Below are positions 21,178 through 31,873 of a stretch of 64,000 bases of DNA, one piece after another. How positions within the stretch are numbered: position 1 is the first letter of the stretch; the number at the start of each line of letters is the position of its first letter. The position numbers were made by a program, and so were the translations under genes. This DNA comes from Stentor coeruleus (Eukaryota; Ciliophora; Heterotrichea; Heterotrichida; Stentoridae): positions 1-64,000 of the forward strand of contig MPUH01000204.1 in NCBI GenBank assembly GCA_001970955.1, read 5' to 3'. The notes beneath the pieces were generated by a model. The model did no database searches. It was not told where the DNA came from and saw only the letters and a list, made by a program, of their open reading frames with translations.

Positions 21178-23277
21178 TTAGATGGATTTAGGGTTTGAGA
21201 TAGAAATATCCACAGCTTTGAGATATCGGATACCTTTTATGAAGTATTCTAATATGGAAAACTGTAAGTTTAATGGGAAGTTACGAATTACTGCTTTTTT
21301 GAGGTCTTTTAGACTAACCCCAGATAAGACAATTTCGCCTTCGCATAAGAGGATTTCTTCACCATCTAAATCAGATACGATACTCCCTTGCCTTTTTTTG
21401 AAACTGTAGTATTTGAGTTTACCTTTGATGTTATCTTTGATTATACTCTCTTTTGTGGTATCAAGGGCATATAATTCAGTTAATCTGTAGTCATCTTTAG
21501 ATTTCCATTGTTTTCTTGTTGTAGTTTTGTTGATATGCGTTAAAGAATTTGATTTTCTAAGCTCATGGTCTTCGTTTTGGAGGTCTTTTGTATATATTTC
21601 ATCATCTTGAAGTGAAGTTTCAACAGAGTCTGAATAGCTAAGTTTCTCATTTTTAAGCTTTTTAAAAATGTTGTATGTGGATTCATGGTTTTTTGGGGAG
21701 TTTTTGTAATCAACACTAGTCTTTTGGTCTAAATACTCATCTTTTATAATAATTTCAAGAGAAACTAAAGACTCTCTTTTTGGATATAATTGCGAGTTGT
21801 CATCTAGTTCTTGAGACGCTTCTTTTGATTCTTCTTCAATTAACCCAGGGGTATTAAAAGTGTAATTATCAGGACTTTTAATATCATCTTCATTAAAAAC
21901 AGGAGATTCAGTTAAAGTTACAACATTAGAACTTTTATCACTAACAGCTTGAGTTCCATCATAAATCATCCTATTAAAAGGGTTTTCGTCACTAGGTCTG
22001 TTTTCATCAAAATTACTGAATTTTTTACTTTCTTCAAATGAACTTTCCTCATGGTCAGGACAAGATTCAAGTATTTCTTTCATCTCATCTTGAAGCATGT
22101 CGCATATTTTTATCCGCCCATTAGAACTGAAATCAATATCCTGATAATCAAAAACACAGTTTTCCCCTTCACCCATTTCAATATTATCGCTTTTATTAGA
22201 GTCAAACAGTTCTCGACTATGATAGAAATCGTTACTAGTCTCAGAAGATTTCTCAGCTTTTTCACTAGCTTCATTTTTTTCGCTTTCATCTTCATTAGGA
22301 ACACTTAGGTTCTCAGAAAGGTCTTCTGAGTTTTTGTCAAAACAATAGTCATGGAGGTTGATACCTGACTTTTTACGATTGAACAAAGGGAATTTTGTGT
22401 CAAATCCATCATCAAAAATCCAATTATGAGCTAGTATATCAGATATGCAGCATCTAGTATTAACAGGTTCAAACATCCTTTTAAGCAATAAGAGATCTTC
22501 AGGGTCAAAGTTTGAAGTTTGGAGTTTTATAAGTGTTTCTTGAGGGTTTTTTATATATGTAGATGATGTGAGCATTTGGAGTAAAAGTAAGCCTGCAGAC
22601 CAAACATCACTTAATACATTTGAATCAGTTTCTGGAGCTCGAGTAAAGGAACTAGCATTAAGTAAAACAAGTGGGCTGATTTTAGCTTGGTTTTCTATAA
22701 TAATAACTTCACGTTCAGTTAAGTATTGTAGAATTATCCCATAACTATGATATACCATTATACCTCTAAGTATTTGTTGTAGTATTTCAACTGCTTTTCG
22801 CTTTTTTATAAGACCTTTCTTTATAAACTGCCCAAGATTCCCTTCTGAGCAAGGTTCAGTGACTAGACTTATACATTTTTCATCCTCACTCACAAATAAT
22901 ATTTTCACAAGGTTTTCATGATCTTGATTCTTTAGATTGGAACAAGAGCTTAAAATTTTACTGATTGTCTTTGAGGACATTTCAAGTTTTTTTAGGATTA
23001 TGATTTCTTTAATACTGTTTGAAGATGTTTGGATGCAAGAATACCGCTCGCCATAAAATACAGAAGATATTCGGGTGGTGATGGTGTATAAGGATGTTAA
23101 ACTGTCTGAAGATAGAAGACGAGTTGGGGGTTCTGAGATCCTGTTATTAAGTTTTCCTATTGTTTCATATGAAGAAGTTGGGTTGAAAGCGGATTCTTGT
23201 CTTGAAATACTATCGTTTTGAGAATATAAACAGATTTGCTCGTTTGTGCAGAGAGTGGAGTTTTGGCAGCAGCCCAT
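21178..23277 (-). CDS. N-acylated pseudokinase with long acidic tail
   Basis: 699 residues. MGCCQNS at the N-terminus fits N-myristoylation of Gly2 with palmitoylation of Cys3/Cys4, so membrane attachment is likely. Residues 65-290 keep the protein-kinase plan (HENLVKILFVSEDEKCISLV, EGNLGQFIKKG, SDVWSAGLLLLQMLTS, ILAHNWIF), but the active-site motifs are lost. No HRDxKxxN is seen (the position reads LQYLTEREV), no DFG, and the glycine loop is not recognisable. It should therefore not phosphorylate. The 400-residue tail is acidic, Ser-rich and probably disordered, with a more ordered last 70 residues. Likely a membrane-bound scaffold. The stop lies 66 bases from that of the convergent C2-coiled coil gene. 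Confidence 0.82.
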   Translation of the reverse strand: MGCCQNSTLCTNEQICLYSQNDSISRQESAFNPTSSYETIGKLNNRISEPPTRLLSSDSLTSLYTITTRISSVFYGERYSCIQTSSNSIKEIIILKKLEMSSKTISKILSSCSNLKNQDHENLVKILFVSEDEKCISLVTEPCSEGNLGQFIKKGLIKKRKAVEILQQILRGIMVYHSYGIILQYLTEREVIIIENQAKISPLVLLNASSFTRAPETDSNVLSDVWSAGLLLLQMLTSSTYIKNPQETLIKLQTSNFDPEDLLLLKRMFEPVNTRCCISDILAHNWIFDDGFDTKFPLFNRKKSGINLHDYCFDKNSEDLSENLSVPNEDESEKNEASEKAEKSSETSNDFYHSRELFDSNKSDNIEMGEGENCVFDYQDIDFSSNGRIKICDMLQDEMKEILESCPDHEESSFEESKKFSNFDENRPSDENPFNRMIYDGTQAVSDKSSNVVTLTESPVFNEDDIKSPDNYTFNTPGLIEEESKEASQELDDNSQLYPKRESLVSLEIIIKDEYLDQKTSVDYKNSPKNHESTYNIFKKLKNEKLSYSDSVETSLQDDEIYTKDLQNEDHELRKSNSLTHINKTTTRKQWKSKDDYRLTELYALDTTKESIIKDNIKGKLKYYSFKKRQGSIVSDLDGEEILLCEGEIVLSGVSLKDLKKAVIRNFPLNLQFSILEYFIKGIRYLKAVDISISNPKSI

Positions 23278-23949
23278 TAATAATTTTAAGTGTCATGATT
23301 ATGTTCATATGGTTGCAAATTAATGAAATGTTGGATAAAAAGGATAAGATATTTTTCGCAAGTTTAATGAAATTATTTTATAAAGATGTGGATATTTGAG
23401 TGAAGTTTTGTTATGATTGATAAAAGAATGATTATACTACTTTTCAATTGCAACTTATTTATTGATTTTGATAAAACGGCTGCTTAAAAATTAAATAATC
23501 CTAAATTTCATATGTTTTTTGCTAAATGATAAGAAGCATGATCATGCAAAAAAATAAAATTCATGAGGATAGAATAACACATATGTTTTTTTTTGCATAA
23601 AGAAAAGTTGTATGATCATTAGCTCTTAGTGTTTATTATAAAAATATAATAATTTAATGTTATACTTAGTAAGTAAAATATAAAATCTCCTGATAAAATC
23701 ATATGAACTTAAATTTAAAATCAAATACTCAATTCTAGCTCAATAATGACTGTCTAAGCTTTTATAAATTAACAAATAAAATTAGAAAAAAATATAAAAA
23801 TAATTATAAGATGCAACTAGATTATATTATAATAAAGTTTAACTCAAGTCAAGTTAATCATAATAATTTACATAAATACATACATTGATCTCTGGTTTAA
23901 GTTTTATGAAAATACCGAAATTTATTCTATTTATTTATGTGAAATAAAA
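23278..23949. promoter_or_regulatory. Divergent intergenic region with imperfect direct repeat
   Basis: Between the pseudokinase (minus) and a small gene (plus). It contains two related blocks, 23509-23547 and 23580-23620, both running CATATGTTTTTT...GC...AAG...ATGATCAT. These could be paired regulatory sites or chance in AT-rich DNA. No gene seen. Confidence 0.45.
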
Positions 23950-24363
23950 ATGATGCAGAAACGACATGGAAGACTTATTACAAAAACTTCAAACAACATA
24001 TCTGAAAGTCCCCATTACAGACTATCTCCATTAAATTTTATCAAAGAATTTACCCCTGAGATAGGAATTAAAAGTGTATATGGTATAAGCCCAAGACCTC
24101 ATAAGAAAATAAAAGCTAAAGATCTTGTGTTCGCTGCTAGGTCGCAAAAAGAAGGTACAGACATAGGTATTATATATGAAACAGGAATTAAAGCATCAAA
24201 AAGATTCGGGTCTCATAAAATTCTCCCACCTTTAAAACCTACATTGCATATATCAAATCACTCTCCAAGATATTTGCCAATAATTGAATCTTCTTCTCAA
24301 GCATTAACTGTGACTTTTAGTTCAAGGGAATTTGCTAAGAATAATATATTTTATAGCCCATAA
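23950..24363 (+). CDS. Small basic protein, unknown function
   Basis: 137 residues, starting MMQKRHGRLITK. It is rich in Lys, Arg, Ser and Pro (for example SPRPHKKIKAKD and KILPPLKPTLHISNHSPRY), with little predicted structure. It resembles the small Ser-Pro-rich basic proteins common in ciliate cortex and axoneme lists, but that is only a resemblance. The nearly G-free flank upstream supports a real transcription unit. No family recognised. Confidence 0.6.
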   Translation: MMQKRHGRLITKTSNNISESPHYRLSPLNFIKEFTPEIGIKSVYGISPRPHKKIKAKDLVFAARSQKEGTDIGIIYETGIKASKRFGSHKILPPLKPTLHISNHSPRYLPIIESSSQALTVTFSSREFAKNNIFYSP

Positions 24364-24532
24364 ATCAGAGCTATTATTATATCTGTTGATAATCATATAA
24401 TCTTAACTAGCATTATATAATTCTTCCAAAATTAATATTAAAACCTAAAAAATATACTAAATCATAAAAACTATTGCAAAAATCCTCTCACAAAATAAAG
24501 CCAAATAATAGTAATTTCTAATTAGCTTAATC

Positions 24533-26203
24533 CTAAGTAATGACATCAGGTTTTTCTCTTCCAAGTAATTGATGTACATTAGTAAACTCTCTAGTCCAAT
24601 CAACGACATCTTGAAGAGCCGCTTCAGTTTCCATTTCCAAATTCTCAGTCTCATGTTTTTCAAAGTAAATCCTCACTGTCGAACCAACAGAATCTGTCCC
24701 AGAAAGCCTAAACACAACTCTCCAGTTTCCTTTAATAAACCTCAAACCTTGATTACTACTAGTCGAATTATCAACTGGGTCATGATATGAGAAATTATCA
24801 GCTTTGCCTTCAAAAATTGGGAATTTCTCTTCTAAACTTTTCATAAAAGCTTTAGCTTGATCAGAATCACATCTTTCATAATCATGTCTTATATAATAAT
24901 TTCTACCATAAGTTCGCCAGTGTTCTGAAAGTACATCTTTAACACTAAGAAGTTCAGCCCTACCTTCATTTTTATGAGCCAAAATGCTCAACCAGCACAA
25001 AACAGCCCAAATACCATCTTTTTCTCTACAATGGTCACTACTAGTTCCAAAACTTTCTTCACCACACAAGTTGATTTTCCCGGCATCCATTAAATTCCCA
25101 AAGAATTTCCATCCAGTTGGAGTTTCAAACAATGGGAAGCCAAGTTTTTCAGCTACAGCATTTAAAGCTAAACTAGTTGCCATGCTTCTTGCAGCGCCAA
25201 TACATCCTTGTGGGAAACTAGGAATACAGGAGTAATTTGCGGCAATTACAGCTACTGAATCTGATGGGACTACAAAAAATTGCTTACCTAAAACCATGTT
25301 TCTATCAGCATCACCATCATTCGCTGCACCAAAACTTGGGAAAATACCATGATCCTTGCCAACACCCATAACTTTAACAAGATCATGAGCATAAATTAAA
25401 TTTGGGTCTGGATGTCCACCACCAAAATCCTCAAGAGGTGTACTATTCATAAGATTTCCAGAAGGAACTCCAAGTATATCCCCAAATATAGCTCTAACAT
25501 AAGGTCCAGCAACACCATGCATGCAATCATAAACCATTGAAAAATCAGGTCTATCTAAAAGAATTTTGATTTTGTTGAAATCAAAAATACTCCTCATTTT
25601 TCTAATATAATCTTCTGTTGAACTTATAACCTCAACAACAAAAGGATGTCCTTCAACATCAAAAGTTTGACTACCGATAGTAGAAATATCAATCTCAGGG
25701 AGATCAGCGATTTTATAAGTTTCGATTTTCAAGCTTTCCTCATATATTTTATTAGTGATTTCTTCTACTGCTGAACTTCCATTTTCCCCATTGAACTTGA
25801 TTCCGAAATCCCCATTTGGTCCACCAGGATTATGGCTTGCAGTTAAAATCAAACCTCCTTTAGAAATTCCATCTTCACGTTCTCTTATAATAATCGACAC
25901 AGATGGTGTTGATAAAATCCCATTTTCCCCAACCCAGATCCTGCCGATTTTATTAGCAGCTGCAACTTTAAATATTTTCTGTATAGCTTGTTTGTTGTAA
26001 AACCTTCCATCACCACCAACAACCATTGTGCATCCTTCAATGTTCTCCTTTTCAGAATACACACTGAATACACATTGAGTGAAGTTCTCTACATAATTTG
26101 CCTGAGAAGCTTCAACAACTTTTTTCCTCAACCCGGATGTCCCAGCTTTCATCCCAGGAATCGGAGTAGTCTGTACAATACGAATAGCTGCCATTATATC
26201 CAT
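24533..26203 (-). CDS. PGM: Phosphoglucomutase (PGM1/parafusin family)
   Basis: 556 residues, the usual length. It interconverts glucose 1-phosphate and glucose 6-phosphate through a phosphoserine. Motifs seen: TPIPGMKAGTSGLRKKV (N-terminal phosphate contact), active-site TASHNPGG with the phosphorylated Ser, metal loop DGDADRNM, sugar-binding CGEESFG and phosphate loop RLSGTDSVGSTVRIYFE. In Paramecium a paralogue called parafusin works in exocytosis and carries small insertions relative to the enzyme; the sequence alone does not tell which role applies. Two in-frame ATGs lie close together at the start (MDIMAA); either may be used. It is divergent from a small gene, 119 bases away. Confidence 0.96.
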   Translation of the reverse strand: MDIMAAIRIVQTTPIPGMKAGTSGLRKKVVEASQANYVENFTQCVFSVYSEKENIEGCTMVVGGDGRFYNKQAIQKIFKVAAANKIGRIWVGENGILSTPSVSIIIREREDGISKGGLILTASHNPGGPNGDFGIKFNGENGSSAVEEITNKIYEESLKIETYKIADLPEIDISTIGSQTFDVEGHPFVVEVISSTEDYIRKMRSIFDFNKIKILLDRPDFSMVYDCMHGVAGPYVRAIFGDILGVPSGNLMNSTPLEDFGGGHPDPNLIYAHDLVKVMGVGKDHGIFPSFGAANDGDADRNMVLGKQFFVVPSDSVAVIAANYSCIPSFPQGCIGAARSMATSLALNAVAEKLGFPLFETPTGWKFFGNLMDAGKINLCGEESFGTSSDHCREKDGIWAVLCWLSILAHKNEGRAELLSVKDVLSEHWRTYGRNYYIRHDYERCDSDQAKAFMKSLEEKFPIFEGKADNFSYHDPVDNSTSSNQGLRFIKGNWRVVFRLSGTDSVGSTVRIYFEKHETENLEMETEAALQDVVDWTREFTNVHQLLGREKPDVIT

Positions 26204-26322
26204 TTAATTTCCTATAGTAACTTTAGATAATATGGTAATCATGTGACCTAAAGATGAATCATAATCCTAAGATAATAAGACCATGGTTATTTGCTTAAAT
26301 GTATAATTTTTTTCTTGGATAA

Positions 26323-26835
26323 ATGTTTGTGTATTTGACAAGGAAGGTAAAGATGATGTTTGTGACTGGGTATACTGATGGAAAGAGTGTTAAAAATAAA
26401 GTTGTGGAAAATTTGAAGGAATTTGGAGATGAAGCAGATGTTGTGATTAGTTGGAATCCTTTTAGGTGTTATAAGGATAATGCTGAAGATGTACAATGGG
26501 AAGAAGGGCGAAATAGGATTGTTGTTTGTACAAATTTGCTTCCATCTGAAGTACATTTAAAAGCTAGCCTTGCAAGAGAAAGGTATTGGATTAGAACTAG
26601 AGAAAAAGGTGGATATAGCGATGATGAAGAGGCTCAGAATATTATTCTTGCTTGCAAAAAGGAAATGGAAGTTTTTAGTTGTTTAGATAACACTCTAAAG
26701 CAACAAGGGGCGAAAGTATGCGCAAAAATACATTCAAAGCTAAAAGTCCCGAATAAAAAATCTCGGAATTTTGATGCATGGCATTTTTACACACGGAAGC
26801 TTGTTGAGGATAATTTTTATGTGTATTTTACTTAG
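26323..26835 (+). CDS. Protein of unknown function, 170 residues
   Basis: Starts MFVYLTRKVKMMFVTGYTDG; the second Met pair (residues 11-12) is an equally good start. Well-mixed composition with likely alpha/beta content (DVVISWNPFRCYKDNAEDV, RNRIVVCTNLLPSEVHLKA) and a basic C-terminal part (HSKLKVPNKKSRNFDAWHFY). I recognise no family. The last 15 bases, GTGTATTTTACTTAG, have the length, TA position and AG end of local introns but begin GTG, so the stop could instead be the end of an intron with the frame running on for about 48 codons. I favour the simple stop. Confidence 0.65.
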   Translation: MFVYLTRKVKMMFVTGYTDGKSVKNKVVENLKEFGDEADVVISWNPFRCYKDNAEDVQWEEGRNRIVVCTNLLPSEVHLKASLARERYWIRTREKGGYSDDEEAQNIILACKKEMEVFSCLDNTLKQQGAKVCAKIHSKLKVPNKKSRNFDAWHFYTRKLVEDNFYVYFT

Positions 26836-27379
26836 GTATTATTCATTTTTATACATGTGGATGAAAAAAAATTGTGTATATTTAAAGTTAAGAATGGGGT
26901 TATAAGAATGAAGTTTATTATAGGAAAATTTATGTTTTATTTTAAGTTTTATAGTGATTTAGTTAGTAAAATATAAGATAATTGTCTAATAAATTATTAT
27001 AAAATCATCAGTGAAAGATGATATACTTTTGTAGATAAAGTAATAAATGAATTTAATAAGCAAAAAACTTTATATATTATGGTAATAAAATAATATCATC
27101 AGGACTTTAACTAACAGTAAAAAACAGTATTTTTAATCTAAACATCCTATTATAAACTTGAATTTTTTTGTTTATGACACAAATTTTAGCTTTTTTTGAA
27201 ACTCATATTGTCAAGAATATACAAATACTGTATTTTTCTATAAAATTAATCTAAGAAATGCTTACAACTTTGTCTTTAGAAATTTTTATATTAAAATTAT
27301 TTAATGATAACATAAAAACTTATGTCTATCTACAGCTATTTTTATAAAAGTTTTCTAATCTAATTATATAATAAAAACT
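26836..27379. promoter_or_regulatory. Tandem intergenic region
   Basis: Between two plus-strand genes. G-rich and C-poor at first, AT-rich later. Apart from a 48-codon open frame directly after the upstream stop, discussed with that gene, I see nothing. Confidence 0.45.
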
Positions 27380-28762
27380 ATGAGCAAACAAGGTGTTATG
27401 GAAAGATTATCATGGTATCAAGAACTGAGAAATATTTTTATTGCGCATTCAGAGAACAATACGATATCGAAAGCAAAACTGCTTGAATGTCTAACGGATT
27501 GCATTGAAAAGCTTCCTCTAAAAACCCTTGGAGAGTATTATGACTCAACTTGCATACAAGGGTTTACTTTCGAAGAAGTATACAATCAAATTGAGACAAT
27601 GCCAAGAACTATGAAATGGGATGAAATGCTTGATTCATTTGCTTATTTAAGTATATATACAAGAGTTAGTGAAGGGTCAGGGCCAATTAACTTAATACAA
27701 GTAAAATCAGAAAAACGCTTTGAGGATACAAAACCTAAAGAAAAAGATACTTTAAAAGAAGACTTTCCTTTAGTAAAATTCTACAATTTAAGCGAAATTA
27801 CTATGGGCCAGAACTTAAAATTCTTATCACTTGGAGGCAATTATATAAGTAATGCTTCGTTCGAATTTCCCACATCTTTGATAGCATTGAATTTATCATA
27901 TAATGTTATTAGTGACTTTCAACCGATAAAGCCTTTATCAAATCTTAAATTCCTCAATATAAGCTATAATTTAATTGAAAACATGCCAGATATAACAGGA
28001 ATAATAACCCTTAACGAACTTTTTATATCAAACAACAAACTTAACACTGCAAATTTTTTATTTTCTATTAAAAACCTAACAATCCTCGACCTTGGACATA
28101 ACATTCTCGAAAACTTTGAAGACATCGCTATGCTTTCTGTTTCATCTAAACTCATAGCTTTAAGCCTTTTAGATAATCCTCTTCATACAAAATCAGGTTA
28201 TTCAATAACAATAAAATCTCTATTTTCCCGAGTTTTGTATTTAGACAACTCAGATATTCAAAGTTACTCTAATTTCAAAGTAATCGGGTTTTCCTCAGAG
28301 CCAAAAAGCCCTCAAAAATCAGTAAAAAACACTATTTTAAAAGCAGATCTCCAAAACTTGTCCCCATATCGTCCACAAAATTCAATTGTTTCAACTGACA
28401 ATCAAAGTAACACTACAAAATTAGCCAAAGATAGAAACAGTCCTATTGACTATAGGTCAGGAACTCCAAAAATTTTTAATTTCAGTTCAGTTAAACATAT
28501 GAGAAGTAGGTCAAATGGTCCTTGTGGAACATCACAAAATCTTACTGGATTAAATAATTCATGTAAGAAAAGTATTCAGAATAAGCATAAAAATGTTGTG
28601 GGCAGCAAGAATAATACTGGAAAGTCTCAGATGAAAATTTTTGGCGACCCATTTTCGGTTATGATGATTGGACCTCCTGCTGTGAAAAATATATTTAGGC
28701 CACAAAGCAGTTCTAAAAACCCGATAGTTGATACAACAAAATTATCAAGGCATTTAAGGTAA
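27380..28762 (+). CDS. Leucine-rich repeat protein (SDS22-like)
   Basis: 460 residues. Residues 1-110 are helical with no recognised domain. Residues about 145-285 hold five or six SDS22-type leucine-rich repeats (LKFLSLGGNYISNASF, LIALNLSYNVISDF, LKFLNISYNLIENM, NELFISNNKLNTANF, LTILDLGHNILENF) and a cap (LIALSLLDNPLHTKSGY, SRVLYLDNSDI). The last 160 residues are basic, Ser/Asn-rich and probably disordered. LRR proteins of this type are common in cilia and as PP1 regulators; nothing here decides the partner. Confidence 0.85.
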   Translation: MSKQGVMERLSWYQELRNIFIAHSENNTISKAKLLECLTDCIEKLPLKTLGEYYDSTCIQGFTFEEVYNQIETMPRTMKWDEMLDSFAYLSIYTRVSEGSGPINLIQVKSEKRFEDTKPKEKDTLKEDFPLVKFYNLSEITMGQNLKFLSLGGNYISNASFEFPTSLIALNLSYNVISDFQPIKPLSNLKFLNISYNLIENMPDITGIITLNELFISNNKLNTANFLFSIKNLTILDLGHNILENFEDIAMLSVSSKLIALSLLDNPLHTKSGYSITIKSLFSRVLYLDNSDIQSYSNFKVIGFSSEPKSPQKSVKNTILKADLQNLSPYRPQNSIVSTDNQSNTTKLAKDRNSPIDYRSGTPKIFNFSSVKHMRSRSNGPCGTSQNLTGLNNSCKKSIQNKHKNVVGSKNNTGKSQMKIFGDPFSVMMIGPPAVKNIFRPQSSSKNPIVDTTKLSRHLR

Positions 28763-29150
28763 TTTTTTAATTTGTAAATGTAGTTATTATTTTATCTTTG
28801 ATTTAGAAATACTCTATAGACTTTTCCACTTTTCCTGATAATCTTATTAAATCATAATAAAATTGTGCATATATTCTATGCAAAACTTATTTCTACTATA
28901 AATTCATTAAAAACTAACCCTAAAATTTTCAAACTATATCATAATAGTTATCTTTAATCATAAAAATTATCAAACAACCATATAATTCTATACCTCTCAA
29001 TATCCAAAATCACTACAATCTTATCAATAAAAACCTAATTCTTCTATTCTCTATTCAACTTTTATAATAAATAAACTACCTTCTCATAAAAATCTTAACT
29101 TCATCCAAATCTCTGTTTTTCTTAATAAAATTCCCTTATAAAACTAAAAT
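28763..29150. promoter_or_regulatory. Tandem intergenic region with G-free 5' flank
   Basis: From 28981 to the ATG at 29151 I count a single G on the plus strand, while C is common. This is the clearest G-free leader in the window. No gene seen. Confidence 0.6.
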
Positions 29151-30683
29151 ATGTCAAATCGTCAAACTAAGCGAATCCTCCAACAGAACTCCACCAAAAA
29201 GCCTGAAACTCAAGGCGAATCATCAGATTCTGAAGAAGAAATCGTTAAAAAGCCTAACCTCTTTCAAAACTTTGAAGTTGAATCTATTGAATCAGAAAGC
29301 CAAAGCGACTCAGAACCTATAGTCAGTACCAGAAACGTTGGTAAAAATGACGTAAAAGAAAAAAACATAGAAAGTCTTGAAGATATCCTCAAAAGCTACT
29401 CAGATCCTACAACCGAACCTGTAAAAGCTCAAGAAAAGTCCGACCCAGTGTTCAAAAAAAGCGTCAAAAACTTCGACCCTGACGAGGAAAAGCAAAAAAT
29501 CTTCAAAGAAGATAGAAAAAAACGTAAATCAAACCATAAATCAGGTAAAAAACTAGCCTTGACCCCTAATTTTACCTATCAAGGCCATATAGACTATCTT
29601 CTTTCTATGGAAAAAATCCCTGATCCAAGTAAAAACATTTTTTTTTTCGATATAAGCAAAGGTTATTCAAAAATCCACCCTAATTATATTGAATGTATTG
29701 AAACAAATGATGCGAATTCTTTAAACCAATTTTTACATAGATACCCTTTTCATGTTGAAGCTTTATATCAAATGGCAATGGTTTTTCTTATGCAAGGGAA
29801 TTATGAACAAGTTAGTAGTATGGTTGAAAGGCTTCTTTATGTATTTCAGATAAGTTTTCATTATCAATTTTCAGTACTTAGTATGGATGCTGAGATTGAT
29901 ATTACACATAACAATTATAACAGGATATTTTATAAAACACTTATGATGCATGTTGATTGTTTAGGAAGAAAAGGATGTGTTAGGGCAGCATTAGAAGTGG
30001 TGAAGTTTATATTTTCGCTGAACCCAACAAAAGATCAAACTGGATGCATATTTTTAATCGATTACTACTCAATCAGAGCTAAAAAATTCCACTACTTCTA
30101 TCATTTTATTAAAAACTTTATGAAAGAAATATACGGTTATGGAAACTTTCTTGTCTTTCCACACCTTTTATACAGTCTAGCATTTGCTAAAGCTAGTGAG
30201 TCAGGCTCATTCACAATAACTGAAGACGATTTCATAAAAGCTAAAAATCTTGACAAGTCTGAAGAACTTTTTGATTGTCCATCTGGTGTTTGTCTTGCTT
30301 TTGCCGTATCTTGGAAGCCTGAATATGCTTGGGCTTTATTAAACAAACTAGGAAGTCTGGATAAAGATCAAAAACCTTTAGAAATAGGGAAAATTCATGA
30401 AATATATACATCAAGGACTGAAGATATATGGAAACCTCAGGTTGCTTGGCTTAGAAAAGCGTTTTTAATGAGGAAAGAAGCTTTTGATTATGATCCTGAA
30501 TTTGAGGATTTGGCTTTTAGGTATAATACTTTGGAAAAAAGCGAGTTTTCGTTTGATGTGAGGACTGTTATACCACCTGAAATGGAAGTTGGAAGGCCAA
30601 GAAGCCAAGGGAACCTTAATCCTAATGCTCATCCGATTTATTTGTTTTTTGCAACACTGCTTCCTTGGAATTATGTTGATTAA
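29151..30683 (+). CDS. TCF25: TCF25/NULP1 (Rqc1) homologue, ribosome quality control
   Basis: 510 residues. Residues 1-140 are acidic then basic (DSEEEIVKKPN, KEDRKKRKSNHKSGKK), as in the family. The TPR-like core from about 150 matches TCF25: HRYPFHVEALYQMAMVFLMQ, SSMVERLLYVFQISFH, NRIFYKTLMMHVDCLGRKGC, RAALEVVKFIFSLNPTKD, FLIDYYSIRAKKFHYFYHF, and the C-terminal HPIYLFFATLLPWN. In yeast Rqc1, with Ltn1, marks and extracts stalled nascent chains on 60S subunits with K48 ubiquitin chains. The human protein ends with a further tail that is absent here, so this is a short form. No intron detected. Confidence 0.88.
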   Translation: MSNRQTKRILQQNSTKKPETQGESSDSEEEIVKKPNLFQNFEVESIESESQSDSEPIVSTRNVGKNDVKEKNIESLEDILKSYSDPTTEPVKAQEKSDPVFKKSVKNFDPDEEKQKIFKEDRKKRKSNHKSGKKLALTPNFTYQGHIDYLLSMEKIPDPSKNIFFFDISKGYSKIHPNYIECIETNDANSLNQFLHRYPFHVEALYQMAMVFLMQGNYEQVSSMVERLLYVFQISFHYQFSVLSMDAEIDITHNNYNRIFYKTLMMHVDCLGRKGCVRAALEVVKFIFSLNPTKDQTGCIFLIDYYSIRAKKFHYFYHFIKNFMKEIYGYGNFLVFPHLLYSLAFAKASESGSFTITEDDFIKAKNLDKSEELFDCPSGVCLAFAVSWKPEYAWALLNKLGSLDKDQKPLEIGKIHEIYTSRTEDIWKPQVAWLRKAFLMRKEAFDYDPEFEDLAFRYNTLEKSEFSFDVRTVIPPEMEVGRPRSQGNLNPNAHPIYLFFATLLPWNYVD

Positions 30684-31873
30684 TAAAGTAAGTTTAGTTT
30701 TATGATGTGAAATTTTAATTTTTCCATATCGCTTAGCTCTACCTAATAAAGATATTAAGATTAAAGAAAGTTATAAAATCATCGTCCTCGTTGTAGTTGG
30801 GTGGATTTATTGATTAATTTTTAGAATTTTGTATGGATAGTGAGATGATACAAATTTATGTAGTTGATATAAGGATTTGCTAATAGTTTTGGAATGGTAT
30901 GAGAAAGGGATTAGATACATTTTATAAGATTATTTATATAAGGAATCCTTTTATGATTAAAGACAATAAATCAGAGCTTTAGATTTATAGTAAAATATAT
31001 ATATAAAAAAGAGGTTATGATGATAAAATAGCCAGTGATTATTCTGGGATAATATGATTGACATAATAGAAATTTATCATAATCTAAATTTAAGCAAGTA
31101 TATTTTAGCAAATAAAATATTAAAAAAATCATTTAAAACTAATAGTGTCTTCGAAATAGGGTTTCTGTAAGGATCTTTTTGTTTTTTTTTTAAGATTCAA
31201 TAAATTAATAACAAATTGTTTACAGAAAATTAAAATTTTTATTTCAAATACTAACTCTTTTTCTCCTTTTACTATCTAAATAACACAGTATAATTTAATA
31301 AAATTTTAAATTTAACCCTAAAAAGTTCATTTTATATTCTAATGAGCATTATAAAATACAAAACTTGAGGATATATCCAAAATCTACCAGCATCTGAATT
31401 AAAAGCTTATTTATATTCACCCATAATCCACGAAATCTTTAAAAAAACTTATCTACAAAACCCTAAACTACTTTTTCCCAGTATCTTCAAAGTCTTTAAC
31501 AAAGCAGCCATCGAATAAAAAAAAATACTTTCCCAAAAAACCTAAAACTATTAAAAAAAAATGTAAATCAACCATCCTAACAACATAAAAACTATCATAA
31601 AATCCGCTAAAAACCTTCTCAAGGTTCAAATACCAATTTTATATCATCAACTTAGGGACCTTATTAATTTTAAAAAGATTTTTCAAAAGAATTTAAAAAT
31701 CTTAACATTTTATTATCAATTTATAAACTTTATTATCTATTATGTTGATTATAATTGCAAATGCAAGCAAAATAATAAAAATCTTTACATCTGCATTCAA
31801 AAACAATAGTAAAAAATTTTTATAATAAATGCTAAGCATTACGAATATTAATAACCAGCATGGTCAATAATAA
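30684..31873. other. Long intergenic region, no gene seen
   Basis: 30684-31120 is G-rich and C-poor (3' flank of TCF25), 31210-31680 is C-rich and G-poor. GGTTCAAATACC near 31,623 resembles a tRNA T-arm but no matching stems surround it. I find no gene in the gap. Confidence 0.5.

Noticed and set aside
31623-31634. GGTTCAAATACC as a tRNA T-arm
   Set aside because: No acceptor, D or anticodon stems pair around it on either strand. I found no tRNA or rRNA in the window.
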